64,000 nucleotides of DNA from JAGWBJ01 sp034423015 (GCA_034423015.1 DAOUJG010000026.1:62001-126000), one strand, 5' to 3'; shown: positions 8,772 through 22,191, counted from the stretch's first letter. The notes: a model not told the origin generated them from the sequence alone. A program made the numbers and translations.

Positions 8772-9332
8772 CGCGATGTTTGGGACATCTCGATACTGGC
8801 CGGCTCAGCCAAGGAGCGTACCGGCTACCCCACACAGAAGCCCCTGGCCCTCCTGGAGCGCATCATCAACGCCTCCTCCAACGAGGGCGACCTGGTCCTC
8901 GACCCATTCTGCGGCTGCGCCACCGCGTGCATCGCAGCCGACGCGCTGGAGCGGCGCTGGGTGGGCATCGACATATCCCCCAAGGCGGTGGAGCTGGTCA
9001 ACATGCGCCTCCGGCAGTCCATGGGCGAGCTCTTCCACCACGCCTACGTCACCGCCCGCACCGACATCCCCCGGCGTACGGACATCGAAGCCCCCAAGGA
9101 CTACCGGCAGAACAAGCACGTCCTCTTCGGCCAGCAGGAGGGCCTGTGCGACGGCTGCAAGGGCGACTTCCCCTTCCGCAATTTCACCATCGACCACGTT
9201 GTCCCCCAGTCAAGGGGAGGGACCAACCACCTGGAGAACCTTCAGCTGCTGTGCGGGGCCTGCAACTCCCTCAACGGAGACCGGCCCATGGAGTACCTGA
9301 TGGCAAGACTGAAAGAGATGGCCGTAGCCTGA
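8772..9332 (+). pseudogene. DNA methyltransferase C-terminal half with HNH domain
   Basis: In-frame continuation of the methyltransferase after the TAG at 8769. It begins RDVWDISILAGSAKERTGYPTQKPLALLERI, matching the conserved downstream part of this family. It then has motif I (LVLDPFCGCATA, the S-adenosylmethionine loop) and ends in an HNH/zinc-type nuclease module (CDGC, TIDHVVPQSRGGTNHLENLQ, CGAC). Restarting translation could only use GTG codons such as 8961, which would lose motif I, so the fragment alone should be inactive. Upstream and downstream halves together would give about 408 residues, a sensible full length for methyltransferase-HNH fusions. Confidence 0.8.
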
Positions 9333-9345
9333 AAGGAAAAGAACG

Positions 9346-10047
9346 ATGTTCAAAGGACTCAAGCGTCGATGGGACGAAATGAACCGGCAACGTGCGGCGG
9401 AACGTGAGCGACTATTCCACGAAGCAATGTTGGCCCGAAGGCAACGGGAACGAGAGGAACAAGAAGCCAGGGAGGCGCGTGCAAAGTGCATCGCCATCGT
9501 GTCGGAAGGGAAGGTTCCTGACGTTCCCCTGGACATTACAGTCCCCTTTCGACTGCTCAAGAATGAACGTTGGATCCTTGCTGCTGATGGTGTCGGGTAC
9601 GCAGAAAAACGGGTTCGCCGTGAGTTTAGAGGGCGTTCCGCTGGGGCCAGTGTCCGCGTGATGAAGGGCGTTTCCGTTCGGACCGGGGAGTCAAGGGGCA
9701 CTTCTGTCGAAGTGGATGAGCTAACCTACCGGGGCACTGGCACATTGGCCCTCTCAACTCGACACCTCTTCTTTCACGGCGAACGTTCTTTCCGCATTCC
9801 ATTCGCGAAGATGGTATCCGTGCGCTACGCTGCGGACGTGGGTGCGGTCGAGGTTGTCCGCGATAGGGCCAGCGCACTTCCAGAGTACTTCGGCGTAACG
9901 GGGGAATACGCCGAATTCATCGTAGAGCTTTTGCATCTGCTGCCCTCCGTAGACTTCGGGACAGGCGCCCCGGAGGTCCAAGCTGTAGAAGACTATGCCC
10001 TTCCATTTGGGGTCACTGGCGCCGACGATATGCTGGAGAACGACTGA
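9346..10047 (+). CDS. Hypothetical protein with coiled coil and PH-like domain
   Basis: 233 residues, AAGGA ribosome site nine bases before the ATG. Residues about 5-50 form an Arg/Glu-rich helix (coiled coil). Residues about 115-185 contain a pattern typical of bacterial PH/GRAM-like domains: a Gly-rich strand, LALSTRHLFFHG, then IPFAKMVSVRYAADVGAVEV. Its G+C is lower than in the core genes, like the rest of this island. There is no signal peptide. Its position 14 bases after the methyltransferase suggests acquisition with that locus, but no functional link can be shown. Confidence 0.65.
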   Translation: MFKGLKRRWDEMNRQRAAERERLFHEAMLARRQREREEQEAREARAKCIAIVSEGKVPDVPLDITVPFRLLKNERWILAADGVGYAEKRVRREFRGRSAGASVRVMKGVSVRTGESRGTSVEVDELTYRGTGTLALSTRHLFFHGERSFRIPFAKMVSVRYAADVGAVEVVRDRASALPEYFGVTGEYAEFIVELLHLLPSVDFGTGAPEVQAVEDYALPFGVTGADDMLEND

Positions 10048-10058
10048 GAGGCTGATCG

Positions 10059-10247
10059 ATGGCTAGGGGCACATCCGCAAGCGGCGCGCGCGGAGCTGGC
10101 AGGTGGTCTACGACGCCCCCAGGGGCGCCGACGGCAGGCGACGCCAGCGCTACGAGACCGTCCAGGGCAACAAGCGCCAAGCCCAGGCCTTCACCCTCTC
10201 CGGACTACGGCGCCTCAACAGGCAAAACGGTGGATGGTCAAGAACTA
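10059..10247 (+). pseudogene. Phage-type integrase remnant (frameshifted N-terminus)
   Basis: ATG at 10059 gives MARG. A one-base shift in the G run at 10066-10069 then restores the pattern HIRKRRARSWQVVYDAP, RYETVQGNKRQAQA. This is the standard beginning of tyrosine recombinases (N-terminal AP2-like/arm-binding domain). The restored frame ends at TGA about 10253 after some 60 residues, so the core-binding and catalytic domains are missing. The intact-looking 89-codon ORF from the same ATG is the out-of-frame shadow. A dead integrase at the edge of the island indicates past insertion of a mobile element. Confidence 0.65.
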
Positions 10248-10255
10248 GCGCGTGA

Positions 10256-10348
10256 TCAAGAGACAGGCGAAGCTCCAATTGGTTCGATCTCTGCTTTGAG
10301 GTCGCCAAGATCGGCTTTGGTAGCGTAGGACTCCAAGGCTCTACTCAT
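10256..10348 (-). pseudogene. Short remnant of an ATKADL coiled-coil protein
   Basis: Thirty-codon ORF on the minus strand encoding MSRALESYATKADLGDLKAEIE and a few more residues. The ATKADLxxLKxE pattern is typical of small coiled-coil proteins common in phage and plasmid regions. There is no ribosome site and it is far shorter than those proteins, so it is most likely debris of the same mobile element. Confidence 0.3.
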
Positions 10349-10382
10349 CCAGAGGTTCGTACTTTCGCCCTCTGCATGGCGC

Positions 10383-10619
10383 TCAGTCAAAGCTCGGGGT
10401 CTCCCTGGCGTGTTCCGCGTCCTGGATTTTGCGCGTCAGTGCTCCAGAGAGCCATTTGGCTCCATGTATCGGAAGGTAGAAGATCACGTCGTGGATTTGT
10501 AGGCTGATGCCTGGCCCACTCCCGTCGGGCAGGTCGATGACCACCACCTCCATCCGGGCCATGTCGTGGAAGGTGGTGTCAACCCCGGCAACGTCCGGAC
10601 CAAGCTCCGCTCGCGCCAT
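10383..10619 (-). CDS. Small hypothetical protein
   Basis: 78 residues on the minus strand with an AGGGGAG ribosome site about nine bases before its ATG. The family is not recognised. The central segment MEVVVIDLPDG...SLQIHDVIFYLPIHGAKWLSG suggests a small alpha/beta fold. It sits at the right end of the accessory island, with its 5' end facing the 3' end of purA, which is transcribed in the same direction. No function can be proposed. Confidence 0.45.
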   Translation of the reverse strand: MARAELGPDVAGVDTTFHDMARMEVVVIDLPDGSGPGISLQIHDVIFYLPIHGAKWLSGALTRKIQDAEHARETPSFD

Positions 10620-10714
10620 TCAGTATCGCTCCCCTTCGGATGTTCATGCCAAACAATTAGGTTATGGGGCCTCATTTGAGAACTTCTCACATGGCCAGCC
10701 GGGTTGTCAAGCCT

Positions 10715-10733
10715 CCCGCGTCGTGGACGCGGG
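10715..10733 (-). terminator. Hairpin downstream of purA
   Basis: Perfect 8-bp stem CCCGCGTC/GACGCGGG with a three-base loop, ten bases past the purA stop on the minus strand. It lacks a T-run, so it may be a weak terminator or an RNA 3' stabiliser. Confidence 0.4.
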
Positions 10734-10742
10734 ACCCACAGC

Positions 10743-12026
<1,284 letters not shown>

Positions 12027-12233
12027 CTCTCCTCCGACAAAGCCCTGGGCGGCAAGGCCCGGGGCGGCAAAGCCTGGGGTCGCCGGCAGGCGCGCCCGCC
12101 CGGCAACCCTGGGGGAGTATATCAAAGAATGCCCAACCTTGGGAAGAAGCCAAGCGTAACGGGGCGGGGCTTTTCCCTTGCCCCCTTCCGTGGAGAGGGC
12201 GGGCCCGGTTTCTTCCTCCTGCAGAAAGCCCTA

Positions 12234-12242
12234 TGCTATAAT
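12234..12242 (+). promoter_or_regulatory. Extended -10 promoter of prs
   Basis: TGCTATAAT (TATAAT at 12237-12242), within the 14-mer TATGCTATAATCCT shared exactly with the rpsO promoter. The -35 (TTCCTC at 12213-12218, spacer 18) is weak, as is normal for extended -10 promoters. Confidence 0.65.
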
Positions 12243-12356
12243 CCTGGTGTACCACCGCCTCGCGTCGGGACCAAGACGCCGAGGCTTGAACGTGCGCCAA
12301 GCCGGGCTCGCTCTGAAGCCGGAGAGGAGAGGCAACACCAGGTGATAGGTGATGAC

Positions 12357-13304
12357 ATGGGCGCATTCGACGAGCTGAAAGTGTTCTGCGGCAACGCCAA
12401 TCCCAAGCTTGCCCGGTCCGTCTGCGACTACCTGAACATACCCATCGGCAAGGCGGACGTGTTCAAGTTCAGCAACGACAACACCTTCGTCCGCATCCTG
12501 GAGAACATCCGTCAACGGGACGTGTTCATCATCCAGTCCACCTGCACACCGGTAAACGACAACCTCATGGAGCTCCTGATACTCATAGACGCCGCCAAGC
12601 GCGCCTCCGCAGGCAGGATCACGGCGGTGGTGCCCTACTACGGCTACGGCAGGACGGACAAGAAGGACCAGCCCAGGGTCCCCATCACCGCCCGGCTGGT
12701 GGCCGACCTGCTTACGGCCGCGGGGGCCGACCGTCTGCTGACCATAGACCTGCACGCCGGGCAGATCCAGGGGTTCTTCAACATACCCGTGGACGAGCTG
12801 ACGGCGCTGACCACCCTGGGCCGCTACTTCCAGGACAAGGGCCTGGACAACCCGGTGGTGGTGGCCGTCGACACCGGCATCACCAAGCGGGCCAGGGACA
12901 TGGCCGAGCTGCTGCAGTGCCCCCTGGCCATCATCGAGAAGCGGCGCGTCGGCAACGACGACCATGCGGAGAGCCTGAACGTCATCGGCGACGTGGAGGG
13001 GATGACGGCCCTCACCTTCGACGACGAGGTGAGCACCGGCGGCTCGCTGACCTCGGCGGCCGAGGCGCTGACCGAGCGGGGCGTCCAGCAAGTCTACGCC
13101 TGTGTCACCCACCCCATCCTCTCCAACCAGGCCCCGTCCCGGGTGGCGGAGAGTCCGCTCACGGAGCTGGTGGTCACCGACACCATACCCGTGCCCGAGA
13201 ACAAGCGAAACGGCAAGATAAACGTCCTGTCCATAGCGCCGTTGCTGGGCGAGGCCATCCGGCGCATCCACGAGGGGCAGTCGGTGGGGGAGATGTTCGA
13301 GTAG
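12357..13304 (+). CDS. prs: Ribose-phosphate pyrophosphokinase
   Basis: Makes PRPP from ribose-5-phosphate and ATP for nucleotide, His and Trp synthesis. About 315 residues. Family motifs: FCGNANPKLARSV at the N-terminus, the ATP region VVPYYGYGRTDKKDQPR, TIDLHAGQIQGFF, the flexible-loop KRR, and the PRPP-binding loop DDEVSTGGSL. The ATG at 12357 follows AGGTGA by four bases. A GTG at 12342, nine bases after a GGAGAGGAGAGG run, would add five residues and is a real alternative. It is the first gene of a probable operon with secA and polX. Confidence 0.95.
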   Translation: MGAFDELKVFCGNANPKLARSVCDYLNIPIGKADVFKFSNDNTFVRILENIRQRDVFIIQSTCTPVNDNLMELLILIDAAKRASAGRITAVVPYYGYGRTDKKDQPRVPITARLVADLLTAAGADRLLTIDLHAGQIQGFFNIPVDELTALTTLGRYFQDKGLDNPVVVAVDTGITKRARDMAELLQCPLAIIEKRRVGNDDHAESLNVIGDVEGMTALTFDDEVSTGGSLTSAAEALTERGVQQVYACVTHPILSNQAPSRVAESPLTELVVTDTIPVPENKRNGKINVLSIAPLLGEAIRRIHEGQSVGEMFE

Positions 13305-13314
13305 GGGAGCCCGT

Positions 13315-15951
<2,637 letters not shown>

Positions 15952-15972
15952 GTCCTCCCCCAACCGATCCCC

Positions 15973-17736
15973 ATGTCCAGCACCAACGACCAGATAGCCG
16001 GCCTGTTCGACGACATGGCCACCCTCCTCCAGATGAAGGGAGACAGCATCTTCAAGGTGCGCGCGTATCAGCGGGCGGCGCGCACGGTGGAGCAGCTACC
16101 CATGTCCCTGGAGAAGGCGGTCCGCGAGGGAGAGGACCTCAAGGCCATCCCCGGCATTGGCGACGCCATCAGCAAGAAGATCCAGGAGATGGTGACCACC
16201 GGCCGGGTGGACGCCTACGAACGCCTCAAGGGCGAGCTTCCCAGGGGGTCCCTCACCTTCATGAACATCCCCGGCGTGGGGCCGAAGACCGCGGTGCTCA
16301 TAGCACGGGAGACGGGCGCCGGGACGGTGGAGGAGCTGGAGCGGGCCATCCTGCAGGGACGCCTGGCCGACGTCCCACGCATGGGCGAGAAGACGGCTCA
16401 GAACATCCTCCGCCACGTCCGCCGCATGCGCAGCAAGAAGAGCCGGGTTCCCATCGGCGACGCGCTGCCCATGGCCGAGGAGATCATCTCCCAGCTCCGC
16501 CAGGCCTGCCCCGGCCTGGACAGGGTCAGCCCCGCCGGCAGCCTTCGCCGGTCTAAGGAGACGGTGGGGGACATCGACATCATGGGGACGTCCGACGACC
16601 CCGACGCCGTCATGGACGCCCTGGTGGCGCTTCCCCAGGTGCGGGAGGTGTTGGGCCATGGCGGCAAGAAGTCCAGCGTAGTGGTCCAGTCCGGCCTCCA
16701 GATCGACCTTCGCATGGTGGACGCCGACTCGTGGGGAGCCATGCTCCAGTACTTCACCGGGAGCCAGCAGCACTCCATCCTGCTCAGGGACTACGCCAAC
16801 CAGCAGGGCCTGTCCCTGAACGAGTACGGCATCAGCGACCTGGAGTCCGGAGCCCTGGAGAAGCAGGCCGACGAAGAGGGCTTCTACCGGCGGCTGGGGC
16901 TTCCCCTGATACCGCCGGAGATCAGGGAGGGGATGTGGGAGCTGGACCTGGCCCGGGAGGGCCGGCTTCCGCGGCTCGTCGAGCTTGGCGACCTCCGGGG
17001 AGACCTCCACGTCCACTCCGACTGGACCGACGGCGCCGACTCGCTGGAGGCGATGGTCCGCGCCGCCGCCGCCTCGAGGTTGGAGTACGTCGCCATTACC
17101 GACCGCTCCCCGGGACGGGGGACCTCCGCCGGCCTGTCGTCCAGGGACCTCCTGGCCCAGGTCCGGACCCTGGACTCCCTCGGGGAACGATGCGGTATCC
17201 GTGTGTTGACGGGGTGCGAGGTCGAGATACTCCCCGACGGCTCGCTGGACCACCCCGAGGAGGTCCTCCGGCAGCTCGACGTAGTCGTCGCCTCCGTCCA
17301 CTCCGCCCTGGGCCAGAGTCCCGCGGAGATGACACGGCGCATCGTCAGGGCCATGGACAACCCCAACGTCGACGTCGTGGGCCACCCCACGTGCCGCACG
17401 GTCGGGGCCCGGGAGTCCGAGGGCGTGGACGTGGAGGCCCTGTTCGCCGCCGCGGCGGCGACGGGCACGGCCCTGGAGATCAACGGCAACCCCGACCGGC
17501 TGGACCTGAAGGACAGCCACGTCCAGAGAGCCGTTGCCCTGGGGGCGGCCCTGGCCATTGGGAGCGACGCCCGTTCTGTCTACGACCTGTGCCACGCCCG
17601 GTTCGGTGTCGCCGTGGCCCGCCGCGGGTGGTGCGAGTCCCGGCATATCCTCAACACCCTTCCCGCGCCGGACCTCCTGGCCTACCTGAGTACGCCGAAA
17701 CCCCACCGCCGTTCCCTGCTTGCGGGGCGCGGCTAG
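15973..17736 (+). CDS. polX: DNA polymerase/3'-5' exonuclease PolX
   Basis: A 587-residue family X repair polymerase fused to a PHP phosphoesterase. The N-terminal helix-hairpin-helix domain (IPGIGDAISKKI, NIPGVGPKTA, PRMGEKTAQNIL) binds DNA. The nucleotidyltransferase region has GSLRRSKETVGDIDI with the catalytic Asp pair. The C-terminal PHP domain starts at DLHVHSDWTDG and has further metal ligands (GCEVEI, VGHPTCR, SDAR). It probably acts in base-excision repair. It follows secA closely. Confidence 0.93.
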   Translation: MSSTNDQIAGLFDDMATLLQMKGDSIFKVRAYQRAARTVEQLPMSLEKAVREGEDLKAIPGIGDAISKKIQEMVTTGRVDAYERLKGELPRGSLTFMNIPGVGPKTAVLIARETGAGTVEELERAILQGRLADVPRMGEKTAQNILRHVRRMRSKKSRVPIGDALPMAEEIISQLRQACPGLDRVSPAGSLRRSKETVGDIDIMGTSDDPDAVMDALVALPQVREVLGHGGKKSSVVVQSGLQIDLRMVDADSWGAMLQYFTGSQQHSILLRDYANQQGLSLNEYGISDLESGALEKQADEEGFYRRLGLPLIPPEIREGMWELDLAREGRLPRLVELGDLRGDLHVHSDWTDGADSLEAMVRAAAASRLEYVAITDRSPGRGTSAGLSSRDLLAQVRTLDSLGERCGIRVLTGCEVEILPDGSLDHPEEVLRQLDVVVASVHSALGQSPAEMTRRIVRAMDNPNVDVVGHPTCRTVGARESEGVDVEALFAAAAATGTALEINGNPDRLDLKDSHVQRAVALGAALAIGSDARSVYDLCHARFGVAVARRGWCESRHILNTLPAPDLLAYLSTPKPHRRSLLAGRG

Positions 17737-17751
17737 CTTGGGAAGCCAGTC

Positions 17752-18480
17752 ATGCCCAACACTCCCGACGACGAGGATGCACCCGCCCCCAGGCCCGGTG
17801 TGCCGGCCACCGGCGAGCCCGAGGCCGTTGTCCACCTCCGCAGGGCGGTCCACGGGGGCAAGCCCTGGCATGAAGCGCTCCTCGAAGCGGTGGGTATGTG
17901 GACCCTCCCCGAGGAGCAGCACCGGGGCAGGACTTACCGCTACCTGATCCGGGACGAGGCCTTCGACTGGCTCTTGCTGGCCGAGCGTCTGTGTGGCGAG
18001 CTGGACGGCCTGGTCTCATCCAACGACAAGGAACGCCTCCTCTTCGAGGGAGAGCTGCCCGGCGGGATCAACGCGGCCCAGTTTCGAGACTACCTGGGCT
18101 ACAACAAGCACCGGGCTTTCCTCAACTTCTGGTACGGGGTGGTGGTCGAGGAGGCCCTGCAGCTCGCCGTGGAGGAGGAGGTCCGAAAGCAGCACCGGGC
18201 CAGAGGCTTCCCCGACAGCGAGGACCTGGTGGAGCAGGCCTTCATACGGCTGTACGGCGAGACCAGGACCGACCTGCTCAAGGAGTACGTCAAGGGGCAG
18301 GGCAGGCCCAGCGGCCGGTCGGTGAACGTCACCGAGATGAAGGAGTTCACCTACGGCCTCTTCAAGCGAAGGGTGGAGATATGGGACCCGGCCCGGGTCG
18401 CCTCGGACACCAAGAAAGGCCTGGTTAGGCTGGAGGCGCTGCGGACGTCCATCCCCAGGCGCGAGGCCCAGGCTTCTTGA
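17752..18480 (+). CDS. Conserved hypothetical protein
   Basis: 242 residues, not recognised. Pro-rich first 25 residues, then a helical domain with conserved-looking aromatic segments (RYLIRDEAFDWLLLAERLC, QFRDYLGYNKHRAFLNFWYGVVVEEALQLAVEEE, MKEFTYGLFKRRVEIW). There is no signal peptide or membrane helix. It lies 15 bases after polX, and the TTG start of the next gene overlaps its stop, so it belongs to the prs-secA-polX unit. Confidence 0.7.
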   Translation: MPNTPDDEDAPAPRPGVPATGEPEAVVHLRRAVHGGKPWHEALLEAVGMWTLPEEQHRGRTYRYLIRDEAFDWLLLAERLCGELDGLVSSNDKERLLFEGELPGGINAAQFRDYLGYNKHRAFLNFWYGVVVEEALQLAVEEEVRKQHRARGFPDSEDLVEQAFIRLYGETRTDLLKEYVKGQGRPSGRSVNVTEMKEFTYGLFKRRVEIWDPARVASDTKKGLVRLEALRTSIPRREAQAS

Positions 18481-19418
18481 CGGCAACCACGACGGCACGG
18501 GACCGTTTTCGCGGCTGCCTGCTGGGGCTGGCCGCGGGTGACGCCCTGGGCGTCGCACTCGAGTTCCGGGCCCCCGGCACCTTCCGGCCCATCGACGACA
18601 TGGTCGGCGGCGGGCCCTTCGGCCTGAAGCCCGGCCAGTGGACCGACGACACGTCGATGGCCCTGTGCCTGGCCGCCAGCCTCATCGAGACCGGCGGCTT
18701 CGACCCCATGGACCAGATGCGGCGCTACCTGCGTTGGCGGCAGGAGGGGTACCTGTCCTCGACGGGGTCATGCTTCGACATAGGCAACACCGTCGCAAGC
18801 GCCCTGTCGCGCTTCCAGCGGACCGGCGAGCCCTACTCGGGCTCATCGGACGAGTATTCTGCGGGGAACGGGTCTCTGATGCGGCTGGCCCCGGTGCCCA
18901 TGTACTTCGCCGGCGATGCCGCCGAGGCCATCGGCCGGAGCGCCGACAGCTCCAGGACAACCCACGGGGCAGAAGAGGCGGTCGACGCTTGCCGATACTT
19001 CTCCGGCCTGCTCGTGGGCGCCTTACACGGCGTCGACAAGGAGACCATTCTCTCCCCCGGCTACTGCCCTGTCGAGGGCCTGTGGGAGAGGAGCCCGCTG
19101 GCGGAGAAGATTGCGGAGATGGCGGAAGGGTCTTTCAAGGACCGGGAACCCCCTGAGATCAAGGGGTCGGGCTACGTCGTCAAATCGCTGGAGGCGGCGC
19201 TCTGGGCCTTCCACCGGTCCCGGGACTTTCGCGAGGGGGCCCTCCTGGCCGCCAACCTGGGGGATGACGCAGACACCACCGCGGCGATCTACGGCCAGAT
19301 CGCCGGTGCCCACTACGGGGCCGCAAGCGTCCCGGAAGAATGGCTGGAACGGCTTACGATGGCGGCGGAGATCGCGTCCATGGCCGACAGGCTCTACGAC
19401 CAGGGGCGGCCCGGCTAG
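18477..19418 (+). CDS. ADP-ribosylglycohydrolase family protein
   Basis: 313 residues in the DraG/ARH family, which removes ADP-ribose from proteins or metabolites using two Mg ions. Metal-binding motifs are present: GLAAGDALG at the N-terminus, WTDDTSMAL (about 55-63), and GDDADTTAAIYGQIAG near the C-terminus. It starts at TTG (18477), overlapping the TGA of the preceding gene by two bases, so translation is coupled. The substrate is unknown; no nitrogenase or toxin ADP-ribosyltransferase is nearby. It converges on valS. Confidence 0.88.
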   Translation: MTATTTARDRFRGCLLGLAAGDALGVALEFRAPGTFRPIDDMVGGGPFGLKPGQWTDDTSMALCLAASLIETGGFDPMDQMRRYLRWRQEGYLSSTGSCFDIGNTVASALSRFQRTGEPYSGSSDEYSAGNGSLMRLAPVPMYFAGDAAEAIGRSADSSRTTHGAEEAVDACRYFSGLLVGALHGVDKETILSPGYCPVEGLWERSPLAEKIAEMAEGSFKDREPPEIKGSGYVVKSLEAALWAFHRSRDFREGALLAANLGDDADTTAAIYGQIAGAHYGAASVPEEWLERLTMAAEIASMADRLYDQGRPG

Positions 19419-19431
19419 GGCCAACCGGCGG

Positions 19432-22146
19432 TCAATCGCCCAGTTGGGAGAGGACCTCCTGCAGCCGGCGTTCCCTCTCCTGCAGGGACCCGAGGCGCTC
19501 CCGCTCCCGCTCCACCACCTCCTCGGGGGCCCTGCCGCTGAATTTAGGGTTGCTCAGGAGCCCGCTGACCCGTCCCAGGTTCGACCTGCACTCCTCCAGC
19601 TCCTTACCCAGCCTGGTCCTCTCGGCGGACACGTCCACCACACCGGCCAGGGGCAGCCGGACCACCAGCGGGTCCACCACCAGGGTCATGGAGTGGCCCG
19701 CGGGCCCCTCGGCCGCTGCGTCCACGATGCGGAGGGGCTCCACCCGCGCCAGGGTCCGGATGGCGGGCGACTCCTGGACCACCACGTCTTGCAGGCCGTT
19801 GGCCTCCACGGCGGCCTCCAGGAACTGGGCCGCCGGTATCCGGAGCTGGGCACGGGCATTGCGTATGGCCCGGACCATCTGGACCAGGGCCCGCATCTCG
19901 CGCTCCGCCTGGAGGTCCACCTGGCCCGGGTCCGCCGTAGGGTAGGCCGCGACCATGATGGACGCGGGAGGGTCGCCCTCCGCGGGCAGCCGCCGGAGGA
20001 GGGCCTGCCACAGCTCCTCGGTGATGAAGGGCATGAACGGATGGAGCAGGCGGAGGGTGCGCTCCAGCACGTGGGCCAGGACCCTCAGGGGCGTCCCGTC
20101 CCCATCGCGCAGCCTGACCTTGGCCATCTCAATGTACCAGTCGCAGAACTCCCCCCACAGGAACTCGTACATTACCCTCTGGGCCTCGCCCAGCTCGTAG
20201 GTCTTCAGGTAGTCTCCCACGGAGGCGATGGTCACGTTCAGCCGGTGTAGGACCCAGCGGTCCTGCCGGTGGTCCACGCCGCGCGGGTCGTACCACCCCT
20301 CCAGGGACTGGGCATCCGCTCCGTCCAGGCTCGTCATCACGAACCGGGCGGCGTTCCACAGCTTGTTGGCAAAATTGCGGCCGGCCTCCAGCTTCGACTC
20401 GCCCACCCGCAGGTCGTTCCCGGGGGCCGTCCCAGTAGTCAACGCGAAGCGCATGGCGTCGGTCCCGAACTCGTCGATGAGCTCCAGCGGGTCGAGGACG
20501 TTGCCCTTGGTCTTGCTCATCTTGACGCCCTGGGTGTCCCTGATGAGCCCGTGCAGGAACACCGTATGGAAGGGCTCCCGGCCCGTGTTGGCCAGCCCCA
20601 GCATTATCATTCGGGCTACCCAGAAGAACAGGATGTCGTAGCCCGTCTCCATGACGAAGGAGTCGTGGCCGCCGTCCTCCGGGCGGAACCCTTCTCCGGG
20701 ATAGAACCGGGCCATGTCGTCGGTGTCCCCGGGCCAGCCGAGGGTGGAGTGGGGCCACAGCCCAGAGCTGAACCAGGTGTCCAGAACGTCGGGGTCCTGC
20801 TCCAGGTTCGCGGAACCGCACTCGGCGCAGGCCTCGGGGTCCTCCACGCGGACTGTAAGCGCCCTGCAGTCGCCGCAATACCACACCGGGATGCGGTGCC
20901 CCCACCAGAGCTGGCGGCTGATGCACCAGTCCCGTATGTTCTCCAGCCAGTTCAGGTAGACGCGGGTGAAACGGTCCGGCACGACCCGTACCCGGCCCTC
21001 GTCCACCGCGGCGTAGGCCCGCCCGGCTATGGAGCCCGCGTCGTCGTGCTTGCCCACGTCCATGAACCACTGGGTGCTGACCAGGGGCTCCACAACCGTC
21101 TTGCACCGCTGGCAGTGGCCCACCGAGTGGGTGTACTCCTCGGTCCGATCCAAGAGCCCCTCGGATTCGAGCTGGGCGACCACGGCATCCCGCGCCTCGA
21201 ACCGCTCGACGCCCTGGTAGGGGCCCGCCTCAGCGGTCATGCTGCCGTCCTGGCCGACGACGGTTATCACCGCCAAGCCATGGCGCCGGCCGATGTCGAA
21301 GTCCACCGGGTCGTGCCCGGGGGTGACCTTCAGGGCGCCCGTGCCGAACTCGGGGTCTATCGCCCCGTCGGGGACGATGGGGACCGGCCTGCCCATGATG
21401 GGCAGCGTCACGTCCTTCCCGATCAGCTCCCCGTACCGGGGGTCTTCCGGGTGTACGGCCACTCCCGTGTCGCCCAGCATGGTCTCCGGGCGGGTGGTCG
21501 CGACCACCACGTGTCCGCCACCCGAGACCAGAGGGTATCTTATGTAGTACAGGCGTCCCTCTCGCTCCTCGTGCTCCACCTCCAGGTCCGATAGGGCCGT
21601 GGAGCACCGGGGGCACCAGTTGATGATCCTCTCTCCCCGGTAGATGAGGCCCCTGTCGTACAGGTCCACGAAGGTGGTGCGGACGGCCCGGCTGGGCCCC
21701 GGGTCCAGGGTAAACCGCAGGCGCGACCAGTCGCAGGAGGCCCCCAGGCGCTTGTGCTGCTCGTCTATGGTGTTGCCGTACTCACGGACCCACTCCCAGA
21801 CCCGCTCCACAAACCTCTCCCTGCCCATCTCCTGGCGGCTGGTGCCCTCCCGGGCGAGCTGCTGCTCCACCACCCACTGGGTGGCGATGCCAGCGTGGTC
21901 CTTGCCGGGCAGCCATAGGGTCGCGTCGCCCATCATGCGGTGCCACCGGCAGAGCACGTCCTCCACGGCCGCCGTCAAGGCGTGGCCAAGGTGGAGCTGG
22001 CCGGTCACGTTGGGCGGGGGCATGATGACCACGAAGGGCCTCTTGTCCGGGTCGGAGGAGGGAGTAAAGTAGCCTTGCTCCAGCCAGGTGTCGTAGACCC
22101 GGCCCTCGACCTCCGCCGGATTGTACGCTTTGGGTATCTCCGTCAT
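19432..22146 (-). CDS. valS: Valyl-tRNA synthetase
   Basis: Class I synthetase charging tRNA-Val. 904 residues, normal for bacteria. HIGH box in PPPNVTGQLHLGHAL (about 40-54), CP1 editing domain (TTRPETMLGDTGVAVHPED), KMSK box as KMSKTKGN (about 560), anticodon-binding domain, and the C-terminal coiled-coil arm (ERTRLGKELEECRSNL). No T-box leader is visible. Its promoter lies inside the 3' end of the upstream cupin gene. Confidence 0.97.
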   Translation of the reverse strand: MTEIPKAYNPAEVEGRVYDTWLEQGYFTPSSDPDKRPFVVIMPPPNVTGQLHLGHALTAAVEDVLCRWHRMMGDATLWLPGKDHAGIATQWVVEQQLAREGTSRQEMGRERFVERVWEWVREYGNTIDEQHKRLGASCDWSRLRFTLDPGPSRAVRTTFVDLYDRGLIYRGERIINWCPRCSTALSDLEVEHEEREGRLYYIRYPLVSGGGHVVVATTRPETMLGDTGVAVHPEDPRYGELIGKDVTLPIMGRPVPIVPDGAIDPEFGTGALKVTPGHDPVDFDIGRRHGLAVITVVGQDGSMTAEAGPYQGVERFEARDAVVAQLESEGLLDRTEEYTHSVGHCQRCKTVVEPLVSTQWFMDVGKHDDAGSIAGRAYAAVDEGRVRVVPDRFTRVYLNWLENIRDWCISRQLWWGHRIPVWYCGDCRALTVRVEDPEACAECGSANLEQDPDVLDTWFSSGLWPHSTLGWPGDTDDMARFYPGEGFRPEDGGHDSFVMETGYDILFFWVARMIMLGLANTGREPFHTVFLHGLIRDTQGVKMSKTKGNVLDPLELIDEFGTDAMRFALTTGTAPGNDLRVGESKLEAGRNFANKLWNAARFVMTSLDGADAQSLEGWYDPRGVDHRQDRWVLHRLNVTIASVGDYLKTYELGEAQRVMYEFLWGEFCDWYIEMAKVRLRDGDGTPLRVLAHVLERTLRLLHPFMPFITEELWQALLRRLPAEGDPPASIMVAAYPTADPGQVDLQAEREMRALVQMVRAIRNARAQLRIPAAQFLEAAVEANGLQDVVVQESPAIRTLARVEPLRIVDAAAEGPAGHSMTLVVDPLVVRLPLAGVVDVSAERTRLGKELEECRSNLGRVSGLLSNPKFSGRAPEEVVERERERLGSLQERERRLQEVLSQLGD

Positions 22147-22191
22147 GGCTCCCCGCTCTGTGGTCTAGAAGTTCCCCAATGGGTTCCGGTC

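Noticed and set aside
7454..10619. A complete restriction-modification or defence island
   Set aside because: The methyltransferase is interrupted, the neighbour lacks a confirmed nuclease motif, and no other defence genes are recognisable. It looks like remains rather than a working system.
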